A stretch of 64,000 nucleotides of DNA, from contig NZ_JAARLZ010000005.1 in assembly GCF_011759365.1 (NCBI RefSeq), forward strand, positions 310,001-374,000. The letters are read 5' to 3'. The DNA is from Luteibacter anthropi. GTDB taxonomy: Bacteria > Pseudomonadota > Gammaproteobacteria > Xanthomonadales > Rhodanobacteraceae. The notes beneath the pieces are model-generated. The model was given only the letters and a program-made list of their open reading frames with translations, had not been told where the DNA came from and searched no databases. Shown here piece by piece: positions 8,099-17,189 of this stretch. Each line of letters begins with the position of its first letter. The first letter of the stretch is position 1. The position numbers and the translations under genes were made by a program.

Positions 8099-9004
8099 TC
8101 AGTCGTCGTCCGGCCAGCGCGGCATCGTGGGCTTGTCGATCCTGGGCGCCGTGTCGCCGGCCTTCACTGCGGCCCATACGGCCAGGGCGTCTACCGTGGG
8201 TGCCACATCGTGGACGCGGACCATGATGGCGCCCCGCTGCACGGCGATGAGGGCCGCGGCGACGGAGCCCGCCGCGCGGTCGGCCGGTTCGGTGCGACCG
8301 GTGAGGCTGCCGATCATCGACTTTCGCGACAGCCCTGCATAGGCGCCAGCGCCCAGCTCGGCGAACCGCCCCATCGCCCGCAGCAGGGTCAGGTTGTGGT
8401 CCAGATCCTTGCCGAACCCGAAACCGGGGTCCACCAGCACGCGGCGGCGGTCGATGCCGGCCAGCTCGCAGGCAAACAGGCGATCGGTGAGGAAGCGATG
8501 CACCTCGCCCACCACGTCGTCGTAGGAGGGGGCATCCTGCATGCCGCGCGGCTCGCCCTGCATATGCATGAGGCACACGGGCACCCGTAGTTCGGCCGCG
8601 GCATCCAGCGCGCCTTCGCGGCGCAGCGCGAACACGTCGTTGATCATGCCTGCCCCCGCGCCCACCGCCGCACGCATTACCTCGGGCTTGGATGTGTCGA
8701 TCGAGATCGGCAGCGTCGTGGCGGCCGCAAGGCGTTCGATCAGCGGCACCACGCGGCGGATTTCTTCTTCCGCGGAAACGTCGTCCGCACCCGGCCGGGT
8801 GGACTCGCCGCCGATGTCGAGCATGTCGGCCCCCTCTTCTGCCAGGCGCATCGCATGCGCATAGGCCGCTTCGAGGGTGTCGTGCCGGCCGCCGTCGGAG
8901 AACGAGTCCGGGGTGACGTTGACGATGCCTGCGACCCGTGGCCGGTCGAGCACCAGGGCGCGGCCGTTGCAGTCGAGGGTGGCGGCGAAGGGGTCGAAGT
9001 TCAT
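8099..9004 (-). CDS. folP: Dihydropteroate synthase
   Basis: Condenses 6-hydroxymethyl-dihydropterin pyrophosphate with p-aminobenzoate in folate synthesis; the sulfonamide target. The 301 residues carry the family landmarks GIVNVTPDSFSDGG, DIGGESTRPGA, PISIDTSKPEVMRAA, MINDVFALR, VCLMHMQGEPRGMQ, LVDPGFGFGKDLDHN, GLSRKSMIG and VRVHDV. It starts 4 bp after the orn stop, so its ribosome site lies in the orn 3' end, and glmM follows. Confidence 0.96.
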   Translation of the reverse strand: MNFDPFAATLDCNGRALVLDRPRVAGIVNVTPDSFSDGGRHDTLEAAYAHAMRLAEEGADMLDIGGESTRPGADDVSAEEEIRRVVPLIERLAAATTLPISIDTSKPEVMRAAVGAGAGMINDVFALRREGALDAAAELRVPVCLMHMQGEPRGMQDAPSYDDVVGEVHRFLTDRLFACELAGIDRRRVLVDPGFGFGKDLDHNLTLLRAMGRFAELGAGAYAGLSRKSMIGSLTGRTEPADRAAGSVAAALIAVQRGAIMVRVHDVAPTVDALAVWAAVKAGDTAPRIDKPTMPRWPDDD

Positions 9005-9008
9005 GGGA

Positions 9009-9575
9009 TCAGCCCGGCTGCTGGCCGCCGATGGCGCCCATGAAACGACGGTAGTAACGCAGCTCGTCGATGGAGTCGCGGATATCCGACAGCGCCGTAT
9101 GGGCGGAGTCCTTCTGGAAGCCCTTGGCGATGTCCGGAGACCAGCGGCGTGACAGCTCTTTCAGCGTGGAAACATCGAGGTTGCGGTAGTGGAAGTAGCG
9201 CTCAAGCTTCGGCATTTCGCGGTGCAGGAAGCGGCGGTCCTGGCAGATCGAGTTGCCGCACATCGGCGACTTGCCGGCGGGCACCCACTTCTTCAGGAAT
9301 GCGATGGTGGCTTCCTCGGCCTGGTCTGCATGGGTATGCGACTCCACCACCTGCTTCCACAAGCCCGAGCGCATGTGCTGGTTGCGGTTCCAGGCATCCA
9401 TCTGCTGAAGGCGGGCATCCGTGTTGGAAATGGCGAACACCGGCCCTTCGGCAAGCACGTTCAGATCCTTGTCGGTCACGATGGTGGCGATCTCGAGGAT
9501 CGAATCGTTGTCCGTGTCCAGACCGGTCATTTCCAGATCGATCCAGATGAGGTTGTCTTCGTGCGCTTGCGACAT
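9009..9575 (-). CDS. orn: Oligoribonuclease
   Basis: A DEDDh 3'-5' exonuclease that finishes RNA decay and cleaves pGpG from c-di-GMP turnover. The 188 residues show [12 protein letters not shown] (Exo I Asp/Glu), [19 protein letters not shown] (Exo II Asp) and [18 protein letters not shown] (Exo III His/Asp). AAAGGAG lies just before the ATG at 9575; the longer frame upstream is not needed. It is the first gene of the minus-strand folP-glmM run and divergent from sbcB across 77 bp. Confidence 0.96.
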   Translation of the reverse strand: MSQAHEDNLIWIDLEMTGLDTDNDSILEIATIVTDKDLNVLAEGPVFAISNTDARLQQMDAWNRNQHMRSGLWKQVVESHTHADQAEEATIAFLKKWVPAGKSPMCGNSICQDRRFLHREMPKLERYFHYRNLDVSTLKELSRRWSPDIAKGFQKDSAHTALSDIRDSIDELRYYRRFMGAIGGQQPG

Positions 9576-9652
9576 GGGGGCTCCTTTGAGTGCGGTGAAG
9601 TCTAGCGGCAAGGGCCGTCGAAATCAGGTCGTGACATGCGATCATCGTCGTC

Positions 9653-11077
9653 ATGGCCGAACCGACCTTCTACTGGCACGACTACGAAACCTTCGGCGCC
9701 GACCCGCGCCGCGACCGACCGGCCCAGTTCGCCGGCATCCGCACCGACGCCAACCTGGAGATCATCGGCGAGCCGCTGATGATCTACTGCAAGCCGCCGC
9801 GAGACTCCCTGCCCCAGCCCGTCGCAAGCCTCATCACCGGCATAGCCCCGCAGCTGGCCGAGCGCGAGGGCCTGTGCGAGGCCGCGTTCGCAGCGGCGAT
9901 CCACGACGAGATCGCGCGCCCGGGCACCTGCACCGTGGGCTACAACTCGCTGCGTTTCGACGACGAAGTCACCCGCCACCTGCTTTATCGCAACTTCTAC
10001 GACCCCTACGGCCGTGAATGGGAAAACGGCAACTCGCGCTGGGACCTCATCGACCTCGTGCGCATGTGCCAGGCACTGCGCCCCGAGGGCATCGTATGGC
10101 CCTCGCGTGACGACGGTACACCCAGCTTCAAGCTGGAGCACCTGGCCAGCGCCAACGGCCTGAAGCAGGACCGCGCGCATGATGCCCTGTCCGACGTGGA
10201 AGCCCTGATCGCCCTCGCCCGCCTGCTGAAGGAGCGCCAGCCGCGCCTGTGGGAGTGGTATTTCGCCCTGCGCCGCAAGCAGCGTGTTTTCGAGCTGCTC
10301 GACGTGGCCGCCATGACACCGGTGGTGCATGTCTCCTCCCGTTATCCCGCCAGCCGGCACTGCCTCACGGTGATCGCCCCGCTGGCCGCGCACCCGTCGC
10401 GACAGGGCGAGGTCATCGTCTACGACCTCACGGCCGACCCGGCCGACCTGCTGGCCCTGGACGACGGCGACATCGCCGATCGCGTCTTCACCTCCCGGGC
10501 CGACCTGCCCGAAGGGGTCGAGCGTATCGCCCTGCGTACCGTTCGCGCCAACCATGCCCCGGCACTGGCCCCCCTGTCCGTGCTCAAGGGTGCCAACATG
10601 GAACGCCTGGGCCTGGACATGGACGCCGTGGAGCGCCATCTGGTCACGCTTCGCACCGCGGAAGGGCTGGCCGAGAAGCTGCGCCGCGTCTATGCACGGG
10701 CAGCAGACCTGCCGCCGGCCGAGGACCCTGAGCTGGGCCTCTATGGGGCATTCCTGCCGAATGCGGACCGCGCCCTGCTGGCCGACGTGCGGGCCACCCC
10801 GCCCGGGCAGCTCGGCACGCGCAGTTTCCCGTTCCGCGACCCCCGCTATCCGGAGCTGCTCTTCCGCTACCGGGCCAGGAACTGGCCGGAAACACTCGAC
10901 GCAGACGAACAGGCCCGCTGGGAGGCCTTCCGCCTCGACCGGCTCACCCGCCGTGGCCCGCTCACAACACTCACCTTCGACGAATACACCGCGGAGCTGG
11001 CCGCCATGCGAGCCATGCCCGACGCCCCGCACGCCCTGCTCGACGAATTGGACGCCTGGGCGATCCACCTGCGCTGA
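9653..11077 (+). CDS. sbcB: Exodeoxyribonuclease I
   Basis: A 3'-5' single-strand DNA exonuclease acting in recombination and mismatch repair. The 474 residues begin TFYWHDYETFGADPRRDRP with the Exo I Asp-x-Glu. GYNSLRFDDEVTRHLLYRNF supplies the Exo II Asp, and RAHDALSDVEALIALARLL the Exo III His/Asp. NGNSRWDLIDLVRMCQALRP and KLEHLASANGL are typical SbcB segments. The C-terminal SH3-like and helical regions are present at full family length. No clear ribosome site is visible, but the start fits the family. DUF2461 follows after 11 bp. Confidence 0.95.
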   Translation: MAEPTFYWHDYETFGADPRRDRPAQFAGIRTDANLEIIGEPLMIYCKPPRDSLPQPVASLITGIAPQLAEREGLCEAAFAAAIHDEIARPGTCTVGYNSLRFDDEVTRHLLYRNFYDPYGREWENGNSRWDLIDLVRMCQALRPEGIVWPSRDDGTPSFKLEHLASANGLKQDRAHDALSDVEALIALARLLKERQPRLWEWYFALRRKQRVFELLDVAAMTPVVHVSSRYPASRHCLTVIAPLAAHPSRQGEVIVYDLTADPADLLALDDGDIADRVFTSRADLPEGVERIALRTVRANHAPALAPLSVLKGANMERLGLDMDAVERHLVTLRTAEGLAEKLRRVYARAADLPPAEDPELGLYGAFLPNADRALLADVRATPPGQLGTRSFPFRDPRYPELLFRYRARNWPETLDADEQARWEAFRLDRLTRRGPLTTLTFDEYTAELAAMRAMPDAPHALLDELDAWAIHLR

Positions 11078-11088
11078 ACGAGCCATCC

Positions 11089-11778
11089 ATGCCGCACAAG
11101 AGCTATTTCTCCCCTGCCACCTTCCGCTTCTTCAAGTCGCTGGTGCGCAACAACAACCGCGAATGGTTCCACGCCCACAAGGACGACTACGAGCGTCACG
11201 TGCGCGAGCCGTTCACCCAGTTCATCACCGATATCCAGGCCCCGCTGGCAAAGATCAGCGAGCACTACCGCGCTGATCCGCGCAAGGTCGGCGGCTCGCT
11301 CTACCGCATCCACCGCGATACCCGTTTCGCGGGTGACAAGCAGCCCTACAAGGGCTGGCAGGGCTCGCGCTTCTTCCACGAACGCCGGCACGAGATCCCG
11401 GCCCCGGGCTTCTACCTGCATATCCAGCCCGATGAATGCTTCGTCGGTGCCGGCATGTGGCATCCGGAGCCGCCGGTGCTGAAGAAGCTGCGCGAATTCC
11501 TGGCCGACAACCCCGACTCGTGGAAACGTGCGACGCAGGCCAAGGCCTTCCGCGAGCGTTACAGCTTCTGGGGCGAGAGCCTTACCCGGCCGCCCCGCGG
11601 CTTCGATCCCAACCATGAACTCATCGAAGACCTGAAACGGAAGAACTACGCCGCCGGCCAGGAATTCGACGAAGCCATGGCCTGTTCGGCGGAACTGCTG
11701 CCCTTCGTGGTGGACCACTTCAAGCGCCTCGCGCCGATGGTCGACTACCTGTGCGCGGCCCAGGAGCTGGAATTCTGA
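11089..11778 (+). CDS. DUF2461 (TIGR02453) family protein
   Basis: A 229-residue soluble protein with the family start YFSPATFRFFKSLVRNNNRE and WFHAHKDDYERHVREPF, then RIHRDTRFAGDKQPYKGW and GAGMWHPEPPVLKKLREFL. The function of DUF2461 proteins is unknown. It starts 11 bp after sbcB and is probably co-transcribed with it. The 252 bp between its stop and the next gene hold no gene that I can support, only the leader of the acid-shock-like pair. Confidence 0.9.
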   Translation: MPHKSYFSPATFRFFKSLVRNNNREWFHAHKDDYERHVREPFTQFITDIQAPLAKISEHYRADPRKVGGSLYRIHRDTRFAGDKQPYKGWQGSRFFHERRHEIPAPGFYLHIQPDECFVGAGMWHPEPPVLKKLREFLADNPDSWKRATQAKAFRERYSFWGESLTRPPRGFDPNHELIEDLKRKNYAAGQEFDEAMACSAELLPFVVDHFKRLAPMVDYLCAAQELEF

Positions 11779-12030
11779 GCAATCGCAAGAAATTGCCCCA
11801 TCAGCCTGTGTTTCCGGCAAAGCCGCACACGCCGTACCGTCACTTAACGCAGACTAATTACTTGCTGAACGGAATCTACGAAATGTCGCATAGACCACGA
11901 CATTGTTCAGATAAAACGCGCTAGCTTCTGCACCGAACGTACACATCCGGTCTGACCGGTAAAGCGATGCCCACGCGCCGTGCATCGTGATTCTTTTCAT
12001 GGCGCCATTCGTTCCAAGGAGATCGTCGTC

Positions 12031-12225
12031 ATGCGCAACACGAAACTGATCATCGCGATGCTGGTGGGTTGCACCGTCCTCAGCGGCGCTGCGTTCGCGC
12101 AGGATGCCGCTCCGGCTCCGGCCGCCACTGGCCATCACGCCGCCGCTCACCAGCAGGCCAAGGCCGGTCACAAGAAGACGCACCACAAGAAGGCCACCAA
12201 GCCGGCCAAGGCCGCCACGAAGTAA
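12031..12225 (+). CDS. Small secreted His/Lys/Ala-rich protein, acid-shock-like (copy 1)
   Basis: 64 residues: a clear signal peptide MRNTKLIIAMLVGCTVLSGA ending AFAQ/D, then a mature peptide of Ala, Pro, His and Lys (GHHAAAHQQAKAGHKKTHHK). AAGGAGAT lies 8 bp before the ATG at 12031. The composition resembles the Asr acid-shock protein of enterobacteria, a periplasmic basic peptide, but low-complexity similarity is weak evidence. A paralogue with an almost identical signal peptide and ribosome site follows 101 bp downstream, so this is a tandem duplication. Confidence 0.75.
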   Translation: MRNTKLIIAMLVGCTVLSGAAFAQDAAPAPAATGHHAAAHQQAKAGHKKTHHKKATKPAKAATK

Positions 12226-12326
12226 GCACTCACCCGGCCACCGGGCCGGGGTGACAGGCAATACGTACATCGTTTGAAGCAGCACGTTCCGTAGCACACC
12301 CCCATCGCTTCCAAGGAGATCTCTTC

Positions 12327-12623
12327 ATGCGTAACACGAAACTGATCCTCGCCATGCTGGCTGGTTGCACTGTCCTCAGCGGCGCCGCGTTCGCACAGGA
12401 CAGCTCCGCCGCTGCCCAGGACCAGAGCGCTGCTCCGGCCGCCGCTTCCACCGCCGCCAAGCCGGCCCATCACAAGGCCCATACCAAGAAGGCTGCCGAC
12501 ACCTCGGATGCCTCCAGCGCCGCCGGCAGCGAGAACGGCACGATGAAGTCGACCCACAAGAAGGGTCACAAGAAGGCAGCCGACACCACCGCGCCGGCTG
12601 CCGCCTCCACCGCCGGCAAGTAA
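12327..12623 (+). CDS. Small secreted His/Lys/Ala-rich protein, acid-shock-like (copy 2)
   Basis: 98 residues. The signal peptide MRNTKLILAMLAGCTVLSGA differs from copy 1 at two positions, and the leader TCCAAGGAGATC is shared. The mature part is longer and contains two similar blocks (PAHHKAHTKKAADTSDASSA and HKKGHKKAADTTAPAAASTA), so it also has an internal duplication. Predicted periplasmic, strongly basic and unstructured. A good intrinsic terminator follows. Asr-like function is inferred only from composition. Confidence 0.75.
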   Translation: MRNTKLILAMLAGCTVLSGAAFAQDSSAAAQDQSAAPAAASTAAKPAHHKAHTKKAADTSDASSAAGSENGTMKSTHKKGHKKAADTTAPAAASTAGK

Positions 12624-12643
12624 TCCGCCCCGGCTGTGAAACG

Positions 12644-12675
12644 AAAACCCGGCGCCGCAAGGCGCCGGGTTTTTC
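12644..12675 (+). terminator. Intrinsic terminator after the acid-shock-like pair
   Basis: CCCGGCGCC (12648-12656), a GCAA loop and GGCGCCGGG, flanked by AAAA and followed by TTTTT. This is a textbook bidirectional-looking hairpin 20 bp after the stop. Confidence 0.9.
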
Positions 12676-12693
12676 ATTGAGTAACCCACACCC

Positions 12694-12839
12694 TGTAGGA
12701 GCGCGCCTCGCGCGCGACCGTCCAGGGCGAACGCCTCGCACGAAAACATGCGCCCCTGGCAAGGCAGGTACTCGTCAGTGCCGCGGCTACCATTACAGCG
12801 CACCGGTCTTACCGGTCGCGCGCAAGGCGCGCTCCTACA
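12694..12839. repeat. GTAG-type REP pair with wide spacer and unlike arms
   Basis: The left arm (12694-12720) has CCTCG flavour and the right arm (12811-12839) has CAAGG flavour, with about 90 bp between them. It is the only pair of the seven with clearly mismatched arms. The right arm runs into the 3' end of the ClC gene and supplies its TAG stop. Confidence 0.8.
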
Positions 12840-14256
12840 GGGGGTGATCAGGGCGGTGGTCGGCCACGAAATCCGTCGGCACGTGTACCCCGCGCCGGGC
12901 GATCTTCTCGGTCATGATCGTGTGGCGCATCATCAAGCCCGAGACGATGTAGGCCGTCGCGCAGGCCGCCAGCAATGGCAGCAGTGCGTGCGGCTGCAAT
13001 GTGGTCTCGAACACGAACACGGCCGAGGTCATCAGGGCGCGGGTCGCTCCGGCGAACAGCGCAGCCATGCCGATGAGCGCAGCCATGCGGGGGTCCACAT
13101 GCAGCCACGGAAGCTGCGCCAGCAGCACGCCCGCCACGCCACCCGCCGCGCCGCCAATGGTGAACAAGGGCGCCAGCGTGCCACCCGACGTGCCACTGCC
13201 CAGGGCGACCGACCACGACACCAGTTTCGCCAGCGCCAGCCATGCCATGGCTGCCAGGCCCAGGTGCCCCGACACCACGGCCACGATGTTCTCGTAGCCC
13301 ACCCCGAGCGTCGCCGGGGCCACGTAGCCCACGGCACCGACCACCAGGCCGCCCAGCGCCGGCCACCACATCCAGTGGATCGGCAGCTTTTCGAAGGCAT
13401 CCTCGATGCCATAGGTCAGCCGGGTGATGGCGACACCGGCCACGCCCATCACCACGCCGAGCAAGGCATAGGCAATAAGGGCCATCGGCGCCACGGCCGA
13501 CAGCGCAGGCATCGAAAACACCGGCCCCGGGCCCTCCAGCGCGAATCGCACCCCCGTACCCGCCGCAGCGGCGAGCGTCACCGGCAACAACGAGCGTGCG
13601 CGGCGTTCGAACAACAGCAGTTCGATACTCAGCAGCACGGCCGAGACCGGCGCGCTGAACACTGCCGCCATGCCGGCCGCCGCGCCCGCCGCCAGCAGGG
13701 TTTTCCGCTCGTCGGCGCTTACCGGCAGGTGCTGGCCAAGCAGCGAGCCGAGTGCGCCACCCGTGGCGATGATCGGCCCTTCCGCGCCGAACGGACCGCC
13801 CGTGCCGATGGCAATCGCCGACGAGACCGGCTTCAGCCAGGTCATACGCGCAGGAATGCGGCTTTCGTTGGTGAGTACCTGCTCCATCGCTTCCGGGATG
13901 CCGTGACCGCGGATGGCCCGCGATCCCCAGCGCGCCATCGCACCCACGACCAGGCCGCCCGCGGCCGGCAGCACGATGACCCACGCGCCAAGGTGGTGCC
14001 CTGCCGGACTGACGAACGTGGTGTCGAGGCGTCCGAAGAACGCAAGGTTGGTCACCAGTCCGATCAGCATCGTCAACAGGCGTGCCACGCACGCCACGCC
14101 CATGCCGAGCACGACGGCAAGCAATCCGATGCGCAGGATGCGTGCGTCAAGCAGCGGCAGGCGCGTCGGCATGTGGGCATCGACGAGCGCCTGGTCCAGC
14201 GAAGGGGCGAGCGGAAGCGCCGCACGATCGTGCGGTGTATGCAGGGGGTCGGTCAT
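12835..14256 (-). CDS. ClC-family chloride channel/transporter without the proton glutamate
   Basis: A 473-residue membrane protein with the ClC fold. The three anion-site segments are GHGIPEAM (116-124), GTGGPFGAEGPI (151-162, gating Glu159) and GSGTSGGTLAPLF. The second repeat contains FAGATRALMTSAVFVFE. Compared with E. coli ClcA, two functional positions differ: the serine of GSGIPE is His118, and the internal proton-pathway glutamate (the second E of IIEEM) is Leu213 (SIELLLFE). It may therefore conduct anions without proton coupling. There are no CBS domains. I chose the ATG at 14256 because the longer frame adds only a polar tail. The stop codon lies inside a REP element. Confidence 0.87.
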   Translation of the reverse strand: MTDPLHTPHDRAALPLAPSLDQALVDAHMPTRLPLLDARILRIGLLAVVLGMGVACVARLLTMLIGLVTNLAFFGRLDTTFVSPAGHHLGAWVIVLPAAGGLVVGAMARWGSRAIRGHGIPEAMEQVLTNESRIPARMTWLKPVSSAIAIGTGGPFGAEGPIIATGGALGSLLGQHLPVSADERKTLLAAGAAAGMAAVFSAPVSAVLLSIELLLFERRARSLLPVTLAAAAGTGVRFALEGPGPVFSMPALSAVAPMALIAYALLGVVMGVAGVAITRLTYGIEDAFEKLPIHWMWWPALGGLVVGAVGYVAPATLGVGYENIVAVVSGHLGLAAMAWLALAKLVSWSVALGSGTSGGTLAPLFTIGGAAGGVAGVLLAQLPWLHVDPRMAALIGMAALFAGATRALMTSAVFVFETTLQPHALLPLLAACATAYIVSGLMMRHTIMTEKIARRGVHVPTDFVADHRPDHPL

Positions 14257-14354
14257 GGTGGGGGCCGCGAGGAAGTACGTCGCGGAAAGGCTACCGGGAA
14301 CGGCGCTTCGTAGCTGGCTGGCAGATGAACGGGGCATCCCTGCCCCGGGGCTGG

Positions 14355-15995
14355 TCAGAATTCCTGCCAGATCACCGTGTCCTGGTCCGCCTTCGGCAGC
14401 GGACGGGTTACCGAAGGCATCGATACGCGCCGGGTCGACGCGGGCGCCGTTGCCTGATCTTCCTCGCCATCGATATGGAAGAACGCTACCTGACGCATCA
14501 GCTCTTCCGCCAGTTCCAGCATCTGCCGGCTGGCGGCGCTGGTTTCTTCCACGAGGGCCGCGTTCTGCTGGGTGACTTCATCGAGCGCGGTGACCGCACT
14601 GTTGACCTGTTCGATGCCCGCCGACTGCTGCAACGAAGCCGCCGCGATATTGCCGACGATGCCGGATACCTTGTCGGCCCCCGTGCCGATCAGCGACAAC
14701 GCCTCCCCCGTGCGACGCACGAGCACGGAGCCCGTATCGACACGCTCGGCGGCATCGCCGATGAGTTTCTTGATGTCGCGTGCCGCCGTCGCGCTGCGCT
14801 GGGCCAGCACGCGCACCTCGCCGGCCACCACGGCGAAACCCCTGCCCTGTTCACCGGCACGCGCCGCTTCCACGGCGGCGTTCAGTGCAAGCAGGTTGGT
14901 CTGGAACGCGATCTCGTCGATCAGCACGGCGATCTCGCCGACACTGCGGCTGGCCTCGGTGATCTGCGCCATCGCGCTCACCGCATCGACCGCGACGCTG
15001 CGACCGGTCGTGGCATCGCGCAACAGCGTTACCGTGAGGTCGCGCGCCACCCCGGCGCCTTCGGAGTTTTCACGCACGGTGGCGGTCATCTCCTCCATCG
15101 ATGCCGCGGTTTCTTCCAGCGAGGACGCCTGCTCCTGCGTGCGGCTGGACAGATCGTCGGAACCGGCGGAAATATCGCGCGCCGCATAGGTGACCTGGCG
15201 TGCATTGTCGCGCACGCGCCCCACGATCTCGGTCAGTTTCACGTCCATGGCCGACAGCGAACGAAGCATGTCGCTCAGTTCGTCGCTCCCGTCGACATGC
15301 AGGTGATGGTTGAGTTCACCCTGGCTGATGCGCCCGGCAAGATCGCGTGCACGCAGCAGCGGCACCATCACGGCGCGGATCAACAGGAACCCCGCCAGCG
15401 CCACCAGCACGCCGGATACCACCAGCACGCCGATCGTCAGCATTACGATCTGGTGCTCGCGCTGCGACGAGGCGACGAAGGCCTCGTCGGCCTGCCTCTC
15501 ATTCACCGCCACGATCTGCCCGATGCCATTGGTCGCCGCGTCCAGCGCCGGTGCCATCTGCTTGATCAGGAAGGCCACGGCGGTCGCCCGGTCGCCCGCG
15601 GCCTTGTCCAGGCCTTCTTTCAGGCGCTGGTCGGCCACCTGCTCGGCAGCGATGAAGGCCTTGGCGAGGCCCCGCTCCTCGTCGCTGGTCACCAGTGCCG
15701 GGTAGTAGGCGCCCCAGGCCTTCTCACGCTGCACGCCGATGGCATCGATCCGCTGACGCGCCTCGGCCACTGCCTCGGGTGTCGCCACCACGAGCGCCCG
15801 GTTGAACGCCGCCCTCTGGTCCGTCAGCGCCGTGCGCACGTTCGTCACATGGACGATCGGCATCAGCGTGTCCCTGTACATCGACTCGAGGCTGGACTGT
15901 GTCCGCCCCAATGCCACCAGGCCGGTAGCCCCGATGACGATTGCCGCCACCAGAGCCCCTGCCATGGTCAAAATGATTCGCCACCTGACCGTCAT
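14355..15995 (-). CDS. Methyl-accepting chemotaxis protein with C-terminal CheR-docking pentapeptide
   Basis: A 546-residue receptor with TM1 (residues 7-28), a periplasmic four-helix-bundle-type sensor to about residue 190, TM2 ([20 protein letters not shown]), HAMP ([20 protein letters not shown]) and a cytoplasmic coiled coil. The signalling hairpin is [20 protein letters not shown] followed by [20 protein letters not shown]. The methylation region includes [17 protein letters not shown]. The last five residues, IWQEF, fit the x-aromatic-x-x-aromatic pentapeptide that tethers CheR/CheB in Tsr and Tar. GGGAG precedes the ATG at 15995; a GTG one codon earlier is also possible. No che genes are nearby. 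The ligand is unknown. Confidence 0.93.
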   Translation of the reverse strand: MTVRWRIILTMAGALVAAIVIGATGLVALGRTQSSLESMYRDTLMPIVHVTNVRTALTDQRAAFNRALVVATPEAVAEARQRIDAIGVQREKAWGAYYPALVTSDEERGLAKAFIAAEQVADQRLKEGLDKAAGDRATAVAFLIKQMAPALDAATNGIGQIVAVNERQADEAFVASSQREHQIVMLTIGVLVVSGVLVALAGFLLIRAVMVPLLRARDLAGRISQGELNHHLHVDGSDELSDMLRSLSAMDVKLTEIVGRVRDNARQVTYAARDISAGSDDLSSRTQEQASSLEETAASMEEMTATVRENSEGAGVARDLTVTLLRDATTGRSVAVDAVSAMAQITEASRSVGEIAVLIDEIAFQTNLLALNAAVEAARAGEQGRGFAVVAGEVRVLAQRSATAARDIKKLIGDAAERVDTGSVLVRRTGEALSLIGTGADKVSGIVGNIAAASLQQSAGIEQVNSAVTALDEVTQQNAALVEETSAASRQMLELAEELMRQVAFFHIDGEEDQATAPASTRRVSMPSVTRPLPKADQDTVIWQEF

Positions 15996-16128
15996 CACCC
16001 TTCACTCCCGAGAGAAACCTTGCCGGTTATCGGCAAAAATGGTCCGGGCTTGAACCTGACGGCAAATCGCAAGTATTTGATGAAAAAGGAACTGGCGCCG
16101 ATTGTTGCAAATTGAATACTTGCGCCCT

Positions 16129-17091
16129 TCAGTATCGGGGGCGTGGCGCCTCGTTGCCTGTCCGCCCTGCATACAGGTAATCGAAGGCGGTGAGCGTGGC
16201 GGTGCCACCATTCACCCTCAGCAATCCCCTGGCGCCGAACGGCAGCGTCCACTTGTCCGGACCGTGGCCGAACACCAGACCGCGCAGCATGGGTACGTCG
16301 CAGATGCGGCGGAAGCGTTCCAGGGCGTGATCGAGGTCGTAACCGTTATCGTACTCGCTTACCCGCTGGCCACCGAGGCCACCCAGCAGCACCGCGCGCT
16401 GGCGATCGAGTACACCGCTGAGCTTCAGCTCGTAGAGCATCCGCTCGATGCGGTAGACCTGCTCGCCGGTTTCCTCGATGTAGAGGATGCCGCCATCGAA
16501 GGCCGGCATGTACGGCGTGCCGATGAGACTGCAAAGCGCCGACAGGTTGCCGCCCCACAGCGTGCCTTCCACCAACAGGTCGGGCTGTGGCTCCGGGCAG
16601 ATCCAGCCCACCTCGGTGCGGGGCTCCTGGAGGGTCTGCCAGAAGTGGCGCCAGGTGCTTTCACGCAGGTAAGCGGGACCGAAATCCTGCACCAGCATCG
16701 GGCCGTGCAGCGAGCCGATGCCCGCTTTCGCGTAAAGCGCGCACTGGATCACGGTGAAATCGCCATGGCCGACGAACACGCAGGACGACTCGCGGAAACG
16801 TGCCGCCAGCCCGGTGTAATTGATACCTTCGAGCAGGGAAATGGCGCCGTAACCACCGCAGATCGCCATCGCCACGTCGGGCAAGGCGATATCGGGGTCG
16901 GCAAGCGCGTTGATGTCGGCAAGACGCTCCGCGTCGCTGCCGGCGAAACGCAGCGCGACGCGATCGACCACGCCGTCGCCGAGGATGGTGTGCCCGGCCG
17001 CCTGCAGGCGTTCGATGCCACGTTGGCAGGCGGCGCGGTCTTCCGCGTAACCGGAGGGAGCGATGAGCCGTATATCGAGATGTTTCGGCAT
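16129..17091 (-). CDS. LdcA-like (S66) LD-carboxypeptidase homologue lacking the nucleophile serine
   Basis: About 320 residues, aligning end to end with E. coli LdcA, which trims murein tetrapeptides to tripeptides: LIAPSGYAEDRAACQRGIE, EGTLWGGNLSALCSLIGTP, YRIERMLYELKLSGVLDR, VFGHGPDKWTLPFGA. The Glu and His of the Ser-Glu-His triad appear intact, but the nucleophile motif G-H-S-D-F-T reads GHGDFT, so the catalytic Ser is Gly110 (codon GGC at 16762-16764, one base from AGC). The RGGYG motif is also altered (Cys78, ICGGYG). It may be a non-hydrolytic murein binder. I chose the ATG at 17091 by family length; an ATG at 17187 with a GGAG site, 2 bp after the adhesin stop, would add 32 residues. 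Confidence 0.8.
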   Translation of the reverse strand: MPKHLDIRLIAPSGYAEDRAACQRGIERLQAAGHTILGDGVVDRVALRFAGSDAERLADINALADPDIALPDVAMAICGGYGAISLLEGINYTGLAARFRESSCVFVGHGDFTVIQCALYAKAGIGSLHGPMLVQDFGPAYLRESTWRHFWQTLQEPRTEVGWICPEPQPDLLVEGTLWGGNLSALCSLIGTPYMPAFDGGILYIEETGEQVYRIERMLYELKLSGVLDRQRAVLLGGLGGQRVSEYDNGYDLDHALERFRRICDVPMLRGLVFGHGPDKWTLPFGARGLLRVNGGTATLTAFDYLYAGRTGNEAPRPRY

Positions 17092-17189
17092 GACTGGGAA
17101 CATGTGACCGGCCATACCAATACCGCTACGCCCCGATGAAGGCAACCCGAAGTTGACCGGTTCGGGTAATGTCGCCCCTTGCTCCATCG

